Source: an uncultured Oscillospiraceae bacterium
Lineage (GTDB): Bacteria; Bacillota; Clostridia; Oscillospirales; Oscillospiraceae
DNA length: 64,000 bases
Direction: 5' to 3'
NCBI GenBank assembly: GCA_944386985.1
Contig: CALXDD010000005.1
Location: 1 to 64,000, forward strand
A program made the translations under genes and the position numbers. How positions within the stretch are numbered: the first letter of the stretch is position 1; every line of letters starts with the position of its first letter. A model generated the notes under the pieces. That model saw nothing but the letters and a program-made list of their open reading frames with translations, had not been told where the DNA came from and ran no database searches. Below, in pieces: positions 16,600-24,706 of this stretch.

Positions 16600-16638
16600 A
16601 CCCGGACCCTTTGCCGCGCAAGAGGTTCCGGGTTTTTA
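16600..16638 (+). terminator. terminator of the DUF1294 gene
   Basis: ACCCGGACC pairs imperfectly with GGTTCCGGGT across a 14-nt loop, followed by TTTTTATTTTTT. Confidence 0.7.
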
Positions 16639-17103
16639 TTTTTTCCTTTCTCCCGATTGGCTGCCCAGCATGACTTTTCTCTGCTCCTTTCCACCACGGC
16701 GCTGCGATTTGCATAATCTGCTTAACTGGGAATAAGGAGCGATAATACGCCTCTTTTATCAAGCTTTTCGGAATATAAAGCCGCAAAAAATTAAATTTTA
16801 TCGAAAAATTGGAAAAGAGAAAGAATCCATGGTGAGAAACTTGAAAAAGGTTCTCACGCTGGTACCGGCTCTGGCCACAAGCGCCGCCGCCCTCCGGATG
16901 TGACGCCCGCCATCCATCAGCTACGGACTGCTGCGGCATTGCCGTGGCAGATCAGCAGCAGGACAAGCCCTGTGCCCGTGCCGTAAAGCGGTTTCCCTGT
17001 ACAGGATTTTACACGCAGGGATGCGGGAGGGAATATTCCCTCTGCGCTCTCCTCTTTTATGGAAATTTCTCTCAATTCTCCCGAAACTTTCTTTTCCTCT
17101 TTC
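16639..17103. other. degraded gene-free stretch containing an S-layer gene remnant
   Basis: An AT-rich segment (16640-16830) passes into GC-rich sequence without a usable open frame. The only recognisable item is the S-layer gene start at 16787-16903. The 200 bp after it show no coding signal that I recognise. Confidence 0.55.
16787..16903 (+). pseudogene. 5' remnant of an SLH/S-layer protein gene
   Basis: The 22 nt at 16834-16855 are identical to the start of the S-layer gene (its codons at 35417-35396, minus strand), and the flanking upstream sequence (ATTTTATCGAAAA-like) is also shared. The reading frame gives MVRNLKKVLTLVPAL..., the same signal peptide start (MRNLKKVLALVLAL), but stops after 24 codons at 16901-16903. 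No SLH domain follows. The Shine-Dalgarno region has decayed to GGAAAAGAGAAAG. This is a broken paralogue or an abandoned duplicate. Confidence 0.75.
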
Positions 17104-17133
17104 TTGCGCTTCTCCAATGACACATGCTATAAT
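17104..17133 (+). promoter_or_regulatory. promoter of the PilZ gene
   Basis: TTGCGC (17104-17109), 18-bp spacer, TATAAT (17128-17133). The leader is about 100 nt. Confidence 0.65.
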
Positions 17134-17238
17134 ATTTATGATTTGTTTAAGCAGATTACTTGATTGTGACAGACGGTATGTCCTGCGTCCCCTCCTCACC
17201 CCACCGTGCGGATTCCAGTATATAGGAGGCTTCTGACT

Positions 17239-17889
17239 GTGATCAGCAATGAAGAGATGATTGGCGAGATTATGAATTCCAAATGCATGCTTCTTTCCAA
17301 GGATAACCAGTTCCTTTTTTTCGGAAAGATCGTGCATTATGATAGAATCAATCAGAAAATACGGGTGGAGGATTATCAGCATCCCGAGCTCCGTATGTGC
17401 TTTTATCAAGACACCCCCATTAAAATTCACGCCACCGACAGGGAAAATGACAAGTGCTTTATCCTGATCGAGGGGACAATCTCTCTGTCGATGAGAACAT
17501 ATCTGCAGATGACCCCTGTCCGCATTCTGAAGAAGGAGGAGTCCCGGCACTATTTCCGGCAGACGGTGATGGAGCCGTCGCTGGTCTCTTTCGTCAACCA
17601 GAAGGCGGCGGGACACCCCTGCATGGTCGTGGACCTCAGCGGCGCGGGGATCGCCATTCAGAGCAAGTCCATCTATGAGGTGGGCGATCAGCTGTGGTTT
17701 TTTAACCAGACCTTCTGTAAAGGCGGCTCTGTCCATAACGTGATATGCCAGGTGGTGCGCAAGCACAAGCTGGAGAACCACCAGTATTTTTATGGATGCC
17801 AGTTTGTGGATCTGAAGCTGGATGAGGAGGAAAATCTGTTCCGCGATATCTTTGCGCTCCAGGCCGCCGGACGGCGCGCCCATAAATAG
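17239..17889 (+). CDS. PilZ-domain protein (c-di-GMP receptor type)
   Basis: 216 residues with a GTG start at 17239, 9 nt after AGGAGG; upstream codons lack a ribosome site. The N-terminal half resembles the YcgR-like flagellar brake domain layout. The C-terminal PilZ domain shows both c-di-GMP contacts: an Arg-rich RHYFRQTV switch and VDLSGAGIAI (the D/NxSxxG motif). The protein probably binds c-di-GMP in the cytosol and acts on a surface process; no flagellar or cellulose genes are nearby to name it. Confidence 0.85.
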   Translation: MISNEEMIGEIMNSKCMLLSKDNQFLFFGKIVHYDRINQKIRVEDYQHPELRMCFYQDTPIKIHATDRENDKCFILIEGTISLSMRTYLQMTPVRILKKEESRHYFRQTVMEPSLVSFVNQKAAGHPCMVVDLSGAGIAIQSKSIYEVGDQLWFFNQTFCKGGSVHNVICQVVRKHKLENHQYFYGCQFVDLKLDEEENLFRDIFALQAAGRRAHK

Positions 17890-17925
17890 GGTCCTCCAGA
17901 CGGCGCGGCTTCTTGTCACAAATAA

Positions 17926-17980
17926 GGCCCCACGTCCTGCCCTGCTGATCACAGGGTGGACGTGGGGCCCTTTCCTTTTT
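17926..17980. terminator. shared terminator of the PilZ gene and asnS
   Basis: GGCCCCACGTCC pairs with GGACGTGGGGCC, and an inner CCCTG/CAGGG stem caps it. On the plus strand it is followed by TTTCCTTTTT. It lies between convergent stop codons. Confidence 0.8.
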
Positions 17981-17983
17981 CTT

Positions 17984-19378
17984 TTAAAACTCCGCGTTGC
18001 CCACGGTTCTCGGATGGGGCAGAACGTCACGGATATTGCTCACGCCGGTGAGATACATCACCATCCGCTCAAAGCCAAGACCGTAGCCCGCGTGCTTGCA
18101 GCCGCCGTAGCGCCGCAGGTCGCAGTACCACCAGTAATCCTTGGGATTCATCCCCAGCTCCTGGATCCGGTTCTCCAGCACGTCCAGCCGCTCCTCACGC
18201 TGGCTGCCGCCGATGATCTCGCCGATCCCCGGCACCAGACAGTCCGCCGCCGCCACGGTCTTCCCGTCGTCGTTAAGGCGCATATAGAATGCCTTGATCT
18301 CCTTGGGGTAGTCGGTGACAAACACGGGCTTCTTGAACACCTGCTCGGTGAGATACCGCTCGTGCTCGGTCTGCAAATCGCAGCCCCACTCCACCTTGTA
18401 GTCAAAGTTGTCATTGTTCTTCTTCAGGATCTCCACCGCGTCGGTGTAGGTCACCCGGCCGAAGTCGGAGCCGGCCACATGCTGCAGCCGCTCGATGAGC
18501 CCCTTGTCCACAAAGGAGTTGAAAAATGCCATCTCGTTGGGGCACTTCTCCATCACCGTGTTGATGATGTGCTTGATCATGGCCTCAGCCACGTCCATGT
18601 CGCCCTTCAGATCGCAGAAGGCCATCTCCGGCTCGATCATCCAGAACTCTGCGGCGTGGCGCTGGGTGTTGGAGTTCTCTGCCCGGAAGGTGGGGCCAAA
18701 GGTGTACACATCGCCGAAGGCCATGGCGAAGTTCTCCGCGTTCAGCTGGCCGGACACGGTGAGGTTGGCGCTCTTGCCGAAGAAATCCTTGCTGTAGTCC
18801 ACCTTGCCGTCCCCGGTACGGGGCAGGTCCTCCAGATCCAGGGTGGTCACCCGGAACATCTCGCCGGCGCCCTCGCAGTCGCTGGCGGTGATGATGGGGG
18901 TGTGGACATACACGAAGCCCCGGTCCTGGAAGAAGCAGTGGATGGCGTGGGCCGCCACGCTGCGGACCCGGAACACGGCGGAGAACAGGTTGGTCCGGGG
19001 CCGGAGATGCTGAATGGTCCGGAGATACTCCACGGTGTGGCGCTTTTTCTGCAGGGGGTAATCGGGGGTGGAGGCGCCCTCCACGGCAATGGCGGAGGCC
19101 TTTACCTCCAGGGGCTGCTTGGCCTCGGGAGTGAGCACCACGGTGCCGGTGACCCGCAGGGCCGCGCCCACGTTCTGTGAGGCAATCTCCTTATAGTTTT
19201 CCAGGGTGTTGGCGTCCATAACCACCTGGAGATTCTTGAAGCAGGAACCATCGTTGAGCTCGATGAAGCCGAAGGTCTTCATATCCCGGATGGTGCGGGC
19301 CCAGCCGCACACAAAGACCTCCCGGCCGCCCAGCTGCTCGCTGTCGGCATAGATGGCAGCGATCTTCGTTCTTTCCAT
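17984..19378 (-). CDS. asnS: asparaginyl-tRNA synthetase
   Basis: 464 residues, standard length for AsnRS. The N-terminal OB-fold anticodon-binding domain ([25 protein letters not shown]) leads into the class II core. Motif 2 is [21 protein letters not shown] and motif 3 is [26 protein letters not shown] is typical of AsnRS rather than AspRS. It charges tRNA-Asn in the cytosol. It is a single-gene unit with a clear promoter. I see no T-box in its short leader. Confidence 0.96.
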   Translation of the reverse strand: MERTKIAAIYADSEQLGGREVFVCGWARTIRDMKTFGFIELNDGSCFKNLQVVMDANTLENYKEIASQNVGAALRVTGTVVLTPEAKQPLEVKASAIAVEGASTPDYPLQKKRHTVEYLRTIQHLRPRTNLFSAVFRVRSVAAHAIHCFFQDRGFVYVHTPIITASDCEGAGEMFRVTTLDLEDLPRTGDGKVDYSKDFFGKSANLTVSGQLNAENFAMAFGDVYTFGPTFRAENSNTQRHAAEFWMIEPEMAFCDLKGDMDVAEAMIKHIINTVMEKCPNEMAFFNSFVDKGLIERLQHVAGSDFGRVTYTDAVEILKKNNDNFDYKVEWGCDLQTEHERYLTEQVFKKPVFVTDYPKEIKAFYMRLNDDGKTVAAADCLVPGIGEIIGGSQREERLDVLENRIQELGMNPKDYWWYCDLRRYGGCKHAGYGLGFERMVMYLTGVSNIRDVLPHPRTVGNAEF

Positions 19379-19430
19379 ATCGTATCACCTACATATTCTA
19401 AAAATTGGAACGGTTGTCAGAATTATCAGT

Positions 19431-19459
19431 ATTGTACCGCTTTTCTCATCATTTTACAA
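19431..19459 (-). promoter_or_regulatory. promoter of asnS
   Basis: Minus strand TTGTAA (19459-19454), 17-bp spacer, TACAAT (19436-19431). Confidence 0.72.
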
Positions 19460-19553
19460 GTGTTTTTGCAGAAATGAGCCTGTTTCGCAGCGGATAGGAA
19501 AAAAGCACAAACCAGGCGGGGGAGGGACGGGAAAATGTTATGCAATATTGCGC

Positions 19554-19713
19554 TTGTGACCGGGCGGTCAAACTCGTATAATAGGAAAAACTGTAGAGGA
19601 GGACCGCAAAATGGCGCTGTTTGAGAGAAAATTGCAGGCGCTGGGTGTGGTGTTTCCTTTTTCCGTTCTTCAGGGGCTTGATTGACCGGTGCGTTGTCAC
19701 CGGTTCTTTTTTT
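19554..19713 (+). promoter_or_regulatory. leader-peptide transcription attenuator of the uracil permease gene
   Basis: Promoter TTGTGA (19554-19559), 17-bp spacer, TATAAT (19577-19582), start near 19589. A 24-codon leader ORF (19611-19685) with GAGGAGG follows. Its stop codon TGA lies on the first base of an intrinsic terminator: ACCGGTG (19685-19691), 6-nt loop, CACCGGT (19698-19704), then seven T (19707-19713). The last third of the leader ORF is T-rich (GTTTCCTTTTTCC). This matches pyrBI-type control: low UTP slows polymerase in the T-rich stretch, the following ribosome covers the hairpin and transcription continues. The UTP signal is inference from gene context; no PyrR binding loop is visible. 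Confidence 0.75.
19611..19685 (+). CDS. 24-residue leader peptide upstream of the uracil permease
   Basis: The peptide is MALFERKLQALGVVFPFSVL followed by QGLD. The ribosome site GAGGAGG is 8 nt upstream of the ATG. The stop codon overlaps the terminator stem by one base, so a ribosome finishing the peptide would occupy the hairpin. There are no repeated regulatory codons such as runs of one amino acid, which argues for nucleotide rather than amino-acid sensing. Confidence 0.7.
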   Translation: MALFERKLQALGVVFPFSVLQGLD

Positions 19714-19774
19714 GCCCTGAAGGGAGCGGACAGTTGCCCCTTTGGTGTGTAATTTAGGAAAGAGAGGTCAAATC

Positions 19775-21163
19775 ATGAACGAAAACACATCCGCTGTCTA
19801 TGACGCCCGGACCCTGGGCCGGCCCAAAATGCTGGTGCTTGGCGTGCAGCACATGTTCGCCATGTTCGGCGCCACCGTACTGGTGCCTACCCTTACGGGC
19901 CTCAGCGTGTCCGCCACGCTGCTGTTCGCGGGACTCGGTACCCTGCTGTTCCACTTTCTGACCAAGCGGAAGGTCCCCGCCTTCCTGGGCTCCTCCTTTG
20001 CCTTCATCGGCGGCTATGCCGCGGTAGCGCCCATGCTGGAGAATCCCGACGCCCCCGGCGTGTTCAATGTCCCCAACACGGAAATGCTGCCCTACGCCTG
20101 CTTCGGCGTGGCGCTGGCGGGCCTTTTGTATGTGGTGCTGTCCGCCCTGTTCAAGATCTTCGGCACCAGAAAGGTGATGCGCTACTTCCCCCCTATTGTC
20201 ACCGGCCCCATCATCATCTGCATCGGCCTGACCCTCAGCTCCACCGCCATCACCTCCTGCCGCAGCAACTGGGCCATCGCCATTGTGGCCATCGCCATTG
20301 TGGTGGTGTGCAACATCTGGGGCAAGGGCATGGTGAAGATCATCCCCATCCTGCTGGGTGTGGTGGGCTCCTACGGCGTAGCCGCCATCTGCCAGATCAC
20401 CGGCATGGAGGTCATGGACCCCGCCCGGATCCAGGACCTGCAGAACGCCGCCTGGATCGGCCTGCCCTTCCGGTTTGAGGATACCCTCTTCGGCCTCTTC
20501 AGCCGCCCGGACCTGGATTCCGGTCTGCTGCTGACCTCCGCTGTGACGATTATGCCCCTGGCTCTGGCCACCATGGTGGAGCACATCGGTGACATGTGCG
20601 CCATCTCCTCCACCTGCGGACGGAATTATCTCCAGGACCCCGGCTTCCACCGCACGCTCCTGGGCGACGGTCTCGCCACCACCCTGGCCTCCATTTTCGG
20701 CGCCCCGGCCAACACCACTTACGGTGAGAACACCGGCGTGCTGGCTCTCAGCAAGGTGTATGACCCCAAGGTGATCCGTATTGCGGCGGGCCTGGCGATT
20801 CTCTTCTCCTTCAGCCCCAAGTTTGCCGCGCTGATTGCCTGCATGCCCACCGCTACCATGGGCGGTGTGTCCATGGTGCTCTACGGCATGATCTCCGCTG
20901 TAGGCGTGCGCAACGTGGTGGAAAACCGGGTGGACTTCACCAACAGCCGCAACGTGATCATTGCCGCTCTGATCATGGTGCTGGCCATCGGCATCAACTA
21001 CTCCGGCGCGGTGAGCTTCAACGTGGGCAGCGCTACCATCAGCCTGTCCGGTCTGGCGGTAGCCGCTATCGCCGGTATTCTCCTCAACGCCATCCTGCCC
21101 GGCAAGGACTACGAGTTCGGCGCCGATCACCAGGGCGACACCGCTGTGAACTTCAAGGTGTGA
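19775..21163 (+). CDS. uraA: uracil permease (UraA/PyrP, NCS2 family)
   Basis: 462 residues from ATG 19775 (GAGAGG upstream). Fourteen hydrophobic segments in the 7+7 inverted layout of NCS2 carriers. LGVQHMFAMFGATVLVPTLTG is the uracil-type N-terminal signature. The substrate-site helix has MVEHIGDMCAISS with the conserved Glu, and FGAPANTTYGENTGVLALSKVYDP is the second binding region, both of the uracil rather than xanthine branch. It imports uracil with protons across the cell membrane. The attenuator immediately upstream likely adjusts expression to pyrimidine supply. Confidence 0.94.
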   Translation: MNENTSAVYDARTLGRPKMLVLGVQHMFAMFGATVLVPTLTGLSVSATLLFAGLGTLLFHFLTKRKVPAFLGSSFAFIGGYAAVAPMLENPDAPGVFNVPNTEMLPYACFGVALAGLLYVVLSALFKIFGTRKVMRYFPPIVTGPIIICIGLTLSSTAITSCRSNWAIAIVAIAIVVVCNIWGKGMVKIIPILLGVVGSYGVAAICQITGMEVMDPARIQDLQNAAWIGLPFRFEDTLFGLFSRPDLDSGLLLTSAVTIMPLALATMVEHIGDMCAISSTCGRNYLQDPGFHRTLLGDGLATTLASIFGAPANTTYGENTGVLALSKVYDPKVIRIAAGLAILFSFSPKFAALIACMPTATMGGVSMVLYGMISAVGVRNVVENRVDFTNSRNVIIAALIMVLAIGINYSGAVSFNVGSATISLSGLAVAAIAGILLNAILPGKDYEFGADHQGDTAVNFKV

Positions 21164-21187
21164 TTGGCTTCTCTTTTATAGATTTAA

Positions 21188-21215
21188 GGGCGTTTCCGAT
21201 GGAAACGCCCTTTTT
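21188..21215 (+). terminator. terminator of the uracil permease gene
   Basis: Perfect 10-bp stem GGGCGTTTCC/GGAAACGCCC with a 3-nt loop, then TTTTTG. Confidence 0.88.
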
Positions 21216-21633
21216 GTTGCAAAATCAGCAGTATCGGCGCCCGTTAAACACTTCAAAGCGCATTGACGGCTGTCCAAACAGCGTCCAGTGTGATTTTCCC
21301 ATTTTTCCATTGCGGCACTATATGTTCCCCATCCGCGCCGGGACAGCTTCCTCCCTCCCGCTCATTTGATAATTTTTTGTATAATTTTCTATCTATTCTC
21401 CTTTTTGTATTAAATTCAACCCGTTTTGCAATTCCTCTATCCGCCACGGTTCCTCTGCGCCGCCTGACTGCCCCTGCATCGAAGCGATTTGCAAGCACTG
21501 CCCGCGCCCGACAATTGCGCCGTTTTTTCCGCAGGCGGGGCCCTGCCTTGTCTCCCAAGCGCGGTAGCCGCATCAAAACTGCAGCACAGCGTCTGTAAAG
21601 CAAAAACGTCATACACCGTTAGGAGACAAAAAC
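21216..21633. other. gene-free stretch between convergent genes
   Basis: Short open frames on both strands lack ribosome sites and family sequence. A T-rich patch (21367-21410) carries TATAAT-like words but no paired -35. I see nothing else. Confidence 0.5.
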
Positions 21634-21664
21634 GCGGCGTTCTCCGATAGCCGAAGAACGCCGC
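21634..21664 (-). terminator. terminator of the amidase gene at 21702
   Basis: GCGGCGTTCT pairs with AGAACGCCGC around a short inner CG stem. On the minus strand it is followed by GTTTTTG. Confidence 0.78.
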
Positions 21665-21701
21665 ACAAGCAAAAACGGGGGATACCGAGGGGGACCTCCC
21701 C

Positions 21702-22439
21702 TCAGCGCAAATAGTCCATGGATACATACCCGGCCAGATTGCCGTAGCCTACGGCGGCCCAGCCCTGCCAAACGCCGTAGACCCGCACCACTGTCCCGTT
21801 GGGCAGATTTGCCACCACTGCCGCGTCGGTGGAAGGCTTGGCCCGCAGGTTCAGATTCCCGCTGCTCACCGACACCGTGGCATTGTAGGGCGTAATGGGC
21901 TCGATAAAGGGCAGGCCAAAATACTCCGTGAGACTCTGCACCAGATTGCGGGCAATGGTCTCCGTGTTGTCCTCCACCCACCGGGCGTCGCTGATGTTGT
22001 CGTGGTATCCGATTTCCAGCAGCACAGCCGGCGCCTTGGGGTCCCGCACCTCCCCCAGAGTGGTGGTGGCCCGGGTGGTCACCAGCTCCGGCAGGGGATA
22101 GATGCCCCGCAGATTGTCCGCGAAGATCTCCGCCGCCCGCTTGCCGTTGGTACTGCCGGGGTAGTAAAAGGCAATGACGCCCCGGACTTCTCCGTACCGC
22201 TCCGGCGGGGCGCCGTTGGAGTGGAGGGCCAGATAGAAATCATAATACCCCTGATTGGCCTGGCGGATGGAGCTGCCTGCCGTCATGGACGGGGTGTTGC
22301 GGGTAAAGCGGATGGTATTGGCCCGGAGATAGGGCTCCATGGCGTCGGCCAGCCGGTTCATGTTGTACTCCTCGCTGCCGCTGCCGGTGACGTACATATT
22401 CCCCTCCTGGGTGGAGGGACTGAGATAGATGATGGGCAT
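21702..22439 (-). CDS. N-acetylmuramoyl-L-alanine amidase (Amidase_3) with C-terminal SH3b domain
   Basis: 245 residues from ATG 22439 (GGAGGTG upstream); the longer open frame is antisense of the TRAP gene. The amidase part ends with LALHSNG (metal His) and LLEIGYHDN (catalytic Glu). The usual N-terminal DPGHGG is replaced by YLSPSTQEGNMY, a form known in a clostridial/phage-like subgroup. A bacterial SH3 domain follows (VSVSSGNLNLRAKPSTDAAV and GWAAVGYGNLAGYVSMDYL). It would cleave the peptide from muramic acid. No signal peptide is visible, so export would need lysis or another route. Confidence 0.85.
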   Translation of the reverse strand: MPIIYLSPSTQEGNMYVTGSGSEEYNMNRLADAMEPYLRANTIRFTRNTPSMTAGSSIRQANQGYYDFYLALHSNGAPPERYGEVRGVIAFYYPGSTNGKRAAEIFADNLRGIYPLPELVTTRATTTLGEVRDPKAPAVLLEIGYHDNISDARWVEDNTETIARNLVQSLTEYFGLPFIEPITPYNATVSVSSGNLNLRAKPSTDAAVVANLPNGTVVRVYGVWQGWAAVGYGNLAGYVSMDYLR

Positions 22440-22498
22440 GGTAACACCTCCTATGCCCAGTGTATGCCGCCGTGCCCCGTCATGGTTCCGCAAAAAAA

Positions 22499-22522
22499 GG
22501 GAGCCCGCTTTCGCAGGCTCCC
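22499..22522 (-). terminator. terminator of the TRAP transporter operon
   Basis: GGGAGCC pairs with GGCTCCC, with an extra GC/GC pairing inside. On the minus strand it is followed by CCTTTTTTTG. Confidence 0.85.
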
Positions 22523-22543
22523 GGAGAGGAAAGAAGAATAGGA

Positions 22544-24589
22544 TCAGGCGTTGCACATGCCCCGCTCCCGCTTGGCGGCCAGGTACTCCACCACGCAGAT
22601 GGCTACCACCAGCACCAGACCCACCACATCGGTGAGGGTGCCGGGGATCAGCATGCCGAGACCGCCCACCGCCAGCAGCACCCGGAAAATCACCGGGAGC
22701 TTTCGGAAGATGAAGCCGTTGAGGGCCGCCGCCACGCCGAAGATGCCCAGCAGGGCGCTGATGCAGATCTGCACCACCTGGAAGGCGCTCTCCACATCCA
22801 CGAACAGCATCTGAGGGCTGATGGCGAAGATATAGGGCACAATAAAGGCGGCGATGGCCAGCTTCGTGGCGTTGACGCCGGTCTTCATGGGATCGGCCTT
22901 GGCAATGGCGCTGCCGGCATAGGCCGCCAGGGCCACCGGGGGCGTAATATCCGCCACGATGCCGAAGTAGAATACGAAGAAGTGGGCCGCCATCTTGGTC
23001 ACACCGATGGAGGGGTCCATCAAAATGGGGGCGCAGGTAGCCGCCATGATGCAGTAGTTGGCGGTGGTGGGCACGCCCATGCCCAGCACGATGCAGCACA
23101 GCATGGTGAGGACCAGAGCCACCATCATATGGCCGCCCGCCACGGAGACAATGGCGCTGAGGAGCTTGGAGGCGAGGCCGGTGACGGTGATGCAGCCGGA
23201 GATGACACCGGCCATGCCGCAGGCCACCGCCACGGTGATGGAACCCTTGGTGCCGCCCTCCAGGGCGTCAAAGATCTTCATGGGGGTGATGAAATCGGAC
23301 TTGTCCTCCGCTTTGGTTGCCCAGCCGATGATGTTATTGACAAAGCTCACAGCCACAGCGGCCACAATAGCGATGGCGGCGGACTTGGCCATGGTGAAGG
23401 TGTTGGTGGACACCAGCCACACCAGGATCACCAGAGGCAGCAGGAGGTAGATGCGTTTGATGAGCTTGCTCATCTTGGGCAGCTGATCCTTGGGCACGCC
23501 CTTCAGGCCCAGCTTCTTGGCCTCCAGATGGACGGCAATATAGATACCGGCAAAGTAGAGCACCGCGGGCAGGATGGCCCGGACGGCGATCTGGCTGTAG
23601 GCTTCGCCGGTGAACTCCGCCATCAGGAAGGCGGCGGCGCCCATGATGGGGGGCATGATCTGTCCGCCGGTGGAGGCGGCGGCCTCCACCGCTCCGGCAA
23701 ACTCGCCCTTGTAGCCCGTCTTCTTCATCATGGGAATGGTGACGGAGCCGGTGGTGACGGTGTTGCCCACGGAGGAACCGGACACCATGCCGCACAGGGC
23801 GGAGGAGATCACGGCCACCTTGGCGGGACCGCCGGGGGCGGCGCCGGCGATGGTGTTGGCCAGGTTGATAAAGAAGCTGGCGATACCGGTCCGCTCCAGG
23901 AAGGCGCCAAAAATAATGAATACCGCAATGAACTTGGCGCAGACGCTGATGGGACCGCCAAAGATCCCGTTGGCGGTGTAGAACATGGTGCGGATCACCT
24001 GGTAAAAGGCCATCTGGATATTGCCGCCCAGGGTTTGATTCAGCGTGTAGAAGGTGTAGATCAGCAGTGCGCCGGCCACACACAAAATAGGAATGCCCAC
24101 GCACCGGCGGCACAGCTCGATCAGCGCCAGAATGCCGATAAGGCCGACGATCATATAGAGAGGCTCCTGCATGATCCGGGCGGAGAGGCGGATGACCTCC
24201 CTGGCGTTGACGGCATAGAAGAAGTAAGCGCCGGGGCCCGCGATCAGCAAAATAATATCATACCAGGGTATGTGGTTGACCCGGGTATCCCCCTTCCGGG
24301 CGGGGAAGGTCAAAAAGCCCAGGAAGAGGATGGTGCCCACAAACACCGGCAGACGAATCTCTGTCAGGGTGGTGAGGAACACGGTGTCCACGATGCAGTA
24401 GATGGAGAAGAGGGCCATAATGGTCTTGATGATCCACTTGGGCCCGCCCTCCCACACTCTGGTGTTGGACTCCCGGTCATATTTTTTCATGACCGCCTCT
24501 ACATCGGCGGCGGTCCCTACAGAGGTGTCGTGCTCCAGTTCCACAGCCGGAGCCTCCGCCTCTGCCGCTTTCTTTTTAAAAAGGCTCAT
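22544..24589 (-). CDS. TRAP transporter fused permease (4TM-12TM, DctQM-type for TAXI)
   Basis: 681 residues. About 20 hydrophobic segments combine a small four-span region (about 55-190) and a large region with the DctM-type motifs GMVSGSSVGNTVTTGSVTIPMM and GGQIMPPIMGAAAFLMAE. This fused form is the standard partner of TAXI-type binding proteins. It imports a carboxylate-type solute using an ion gradient. Its TAXI partner lies 117 bp upstream in the same operon. The solute cannot be named from sequence; TAXI systems are often tied to glutamate or other dicarboxylates. Confidence 0.94.
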   Translation of the reverse strand: MSLFKKKAAEAEAPAVELEHDTSVGTAADVEAVMKKYDRESNTRVWEGGPKWIIKTIMALFSIYCIVDTVFLTTLTEIRLPVFVGTILFLGFLTFPARKGDTRVNHIPWYDIILLIAGPGAYFFYAVNAREVIRLSARIMQEPLYMIVGLIGILALIELCRRCVGIPILCVAGALLIYTFYTLNQTLGGNIQMAFYQVIRTMFYTANGIFGGPISVCAKFIAVFIIFGAFLERTGIASFFINLANTIAGAAPGGPAKVAVISSALCGMVSGSSVGNTVTTGSVTIPMMKKTGYKGEFAGAVEAAASTGGQIMPPIMGAAAFLMAEFTGEAYSQIAVRAILPAVLYFAGIYIAVHLEAKKLGLKGVPKDQLPKMSKLIKRIYLLLPLVILVWLVSTNTFTMAKSAAIAIVAAVAVSFVNNIIGWATKAEDKSDFITPMKIFDALEGGTKGSITVAVACGMAGVISGCITVTGLASKLLSAIVSVAGGHMMVALVLTMLCCIVLGMGVPTTANYCIMAATCAPILMDPSIGVTKMAAHFFVFYFGIVADITPPVALAAYAGSAIAKADPMKTGVNATKLAIAAFIVPYIFAISPQMLFVDVESAFQVVQICISALLGIFGVAAALNGFIFRKLPVIFRVLLAVGGLGMLIPGTLTDVVGLVLVVAICVVEYLAAKRERGMCNA

Positions 24590-24649
24590 ATGGGGATCCC
24601 TTTCTCTCTCGGAATATCTTCACGGGGCGTTAACAGGCCCCTATATTGC

Positions 24650-24684
24650 GGAAACTACGGCGGAACTGCTCCGCCGTAGTTTCC
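24650..24684 (-). terminator. stem-loop between TAXI binding protein and TRAP permease genes
   Basis: A perfect 14-bp stem, GGAAACTACGGCGG and its complement, with a 7-nt loop; ATTGCGG/CCGCAAT outside can extend it. There is no T run. It fits an mRNA-stabilising or partial-termination structure that leaves more binding-protein than permease message. Confidence 0.6.
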
Positions 24685-24706
24685 CGATGTCCGCAATGGG
24701 ACGCTC

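Noticed and set aside
19754..21130. A 458-codon minus-strand frame over the uracil permease
   Set aside because: The product is His/Gly/Gln-rich and matches no family; the plus strand encodes a clear NCS2 carrier with ribosome site and attenuator. Similar long antisense frames over trkA, pfk/tpi, glgP and the TRAP permease were rejected for the same reason.
19775..21163. Annotation of the NCS2 carrier as a xanthine permease
   Set aside because: The QHMFAMFGATVLVP and EHIGDMCAISS motifs belong to the uracil branch, and no purine riboswitch is present in the leader.
22440..23099. N-terminal extension of the amidase frame to 465 residues
   Set aside because: The extension overlaps the 3' end of the TRAP permease gene in another frame; the ATG at 22439 has GGAGGTG and begins the amidase domain.
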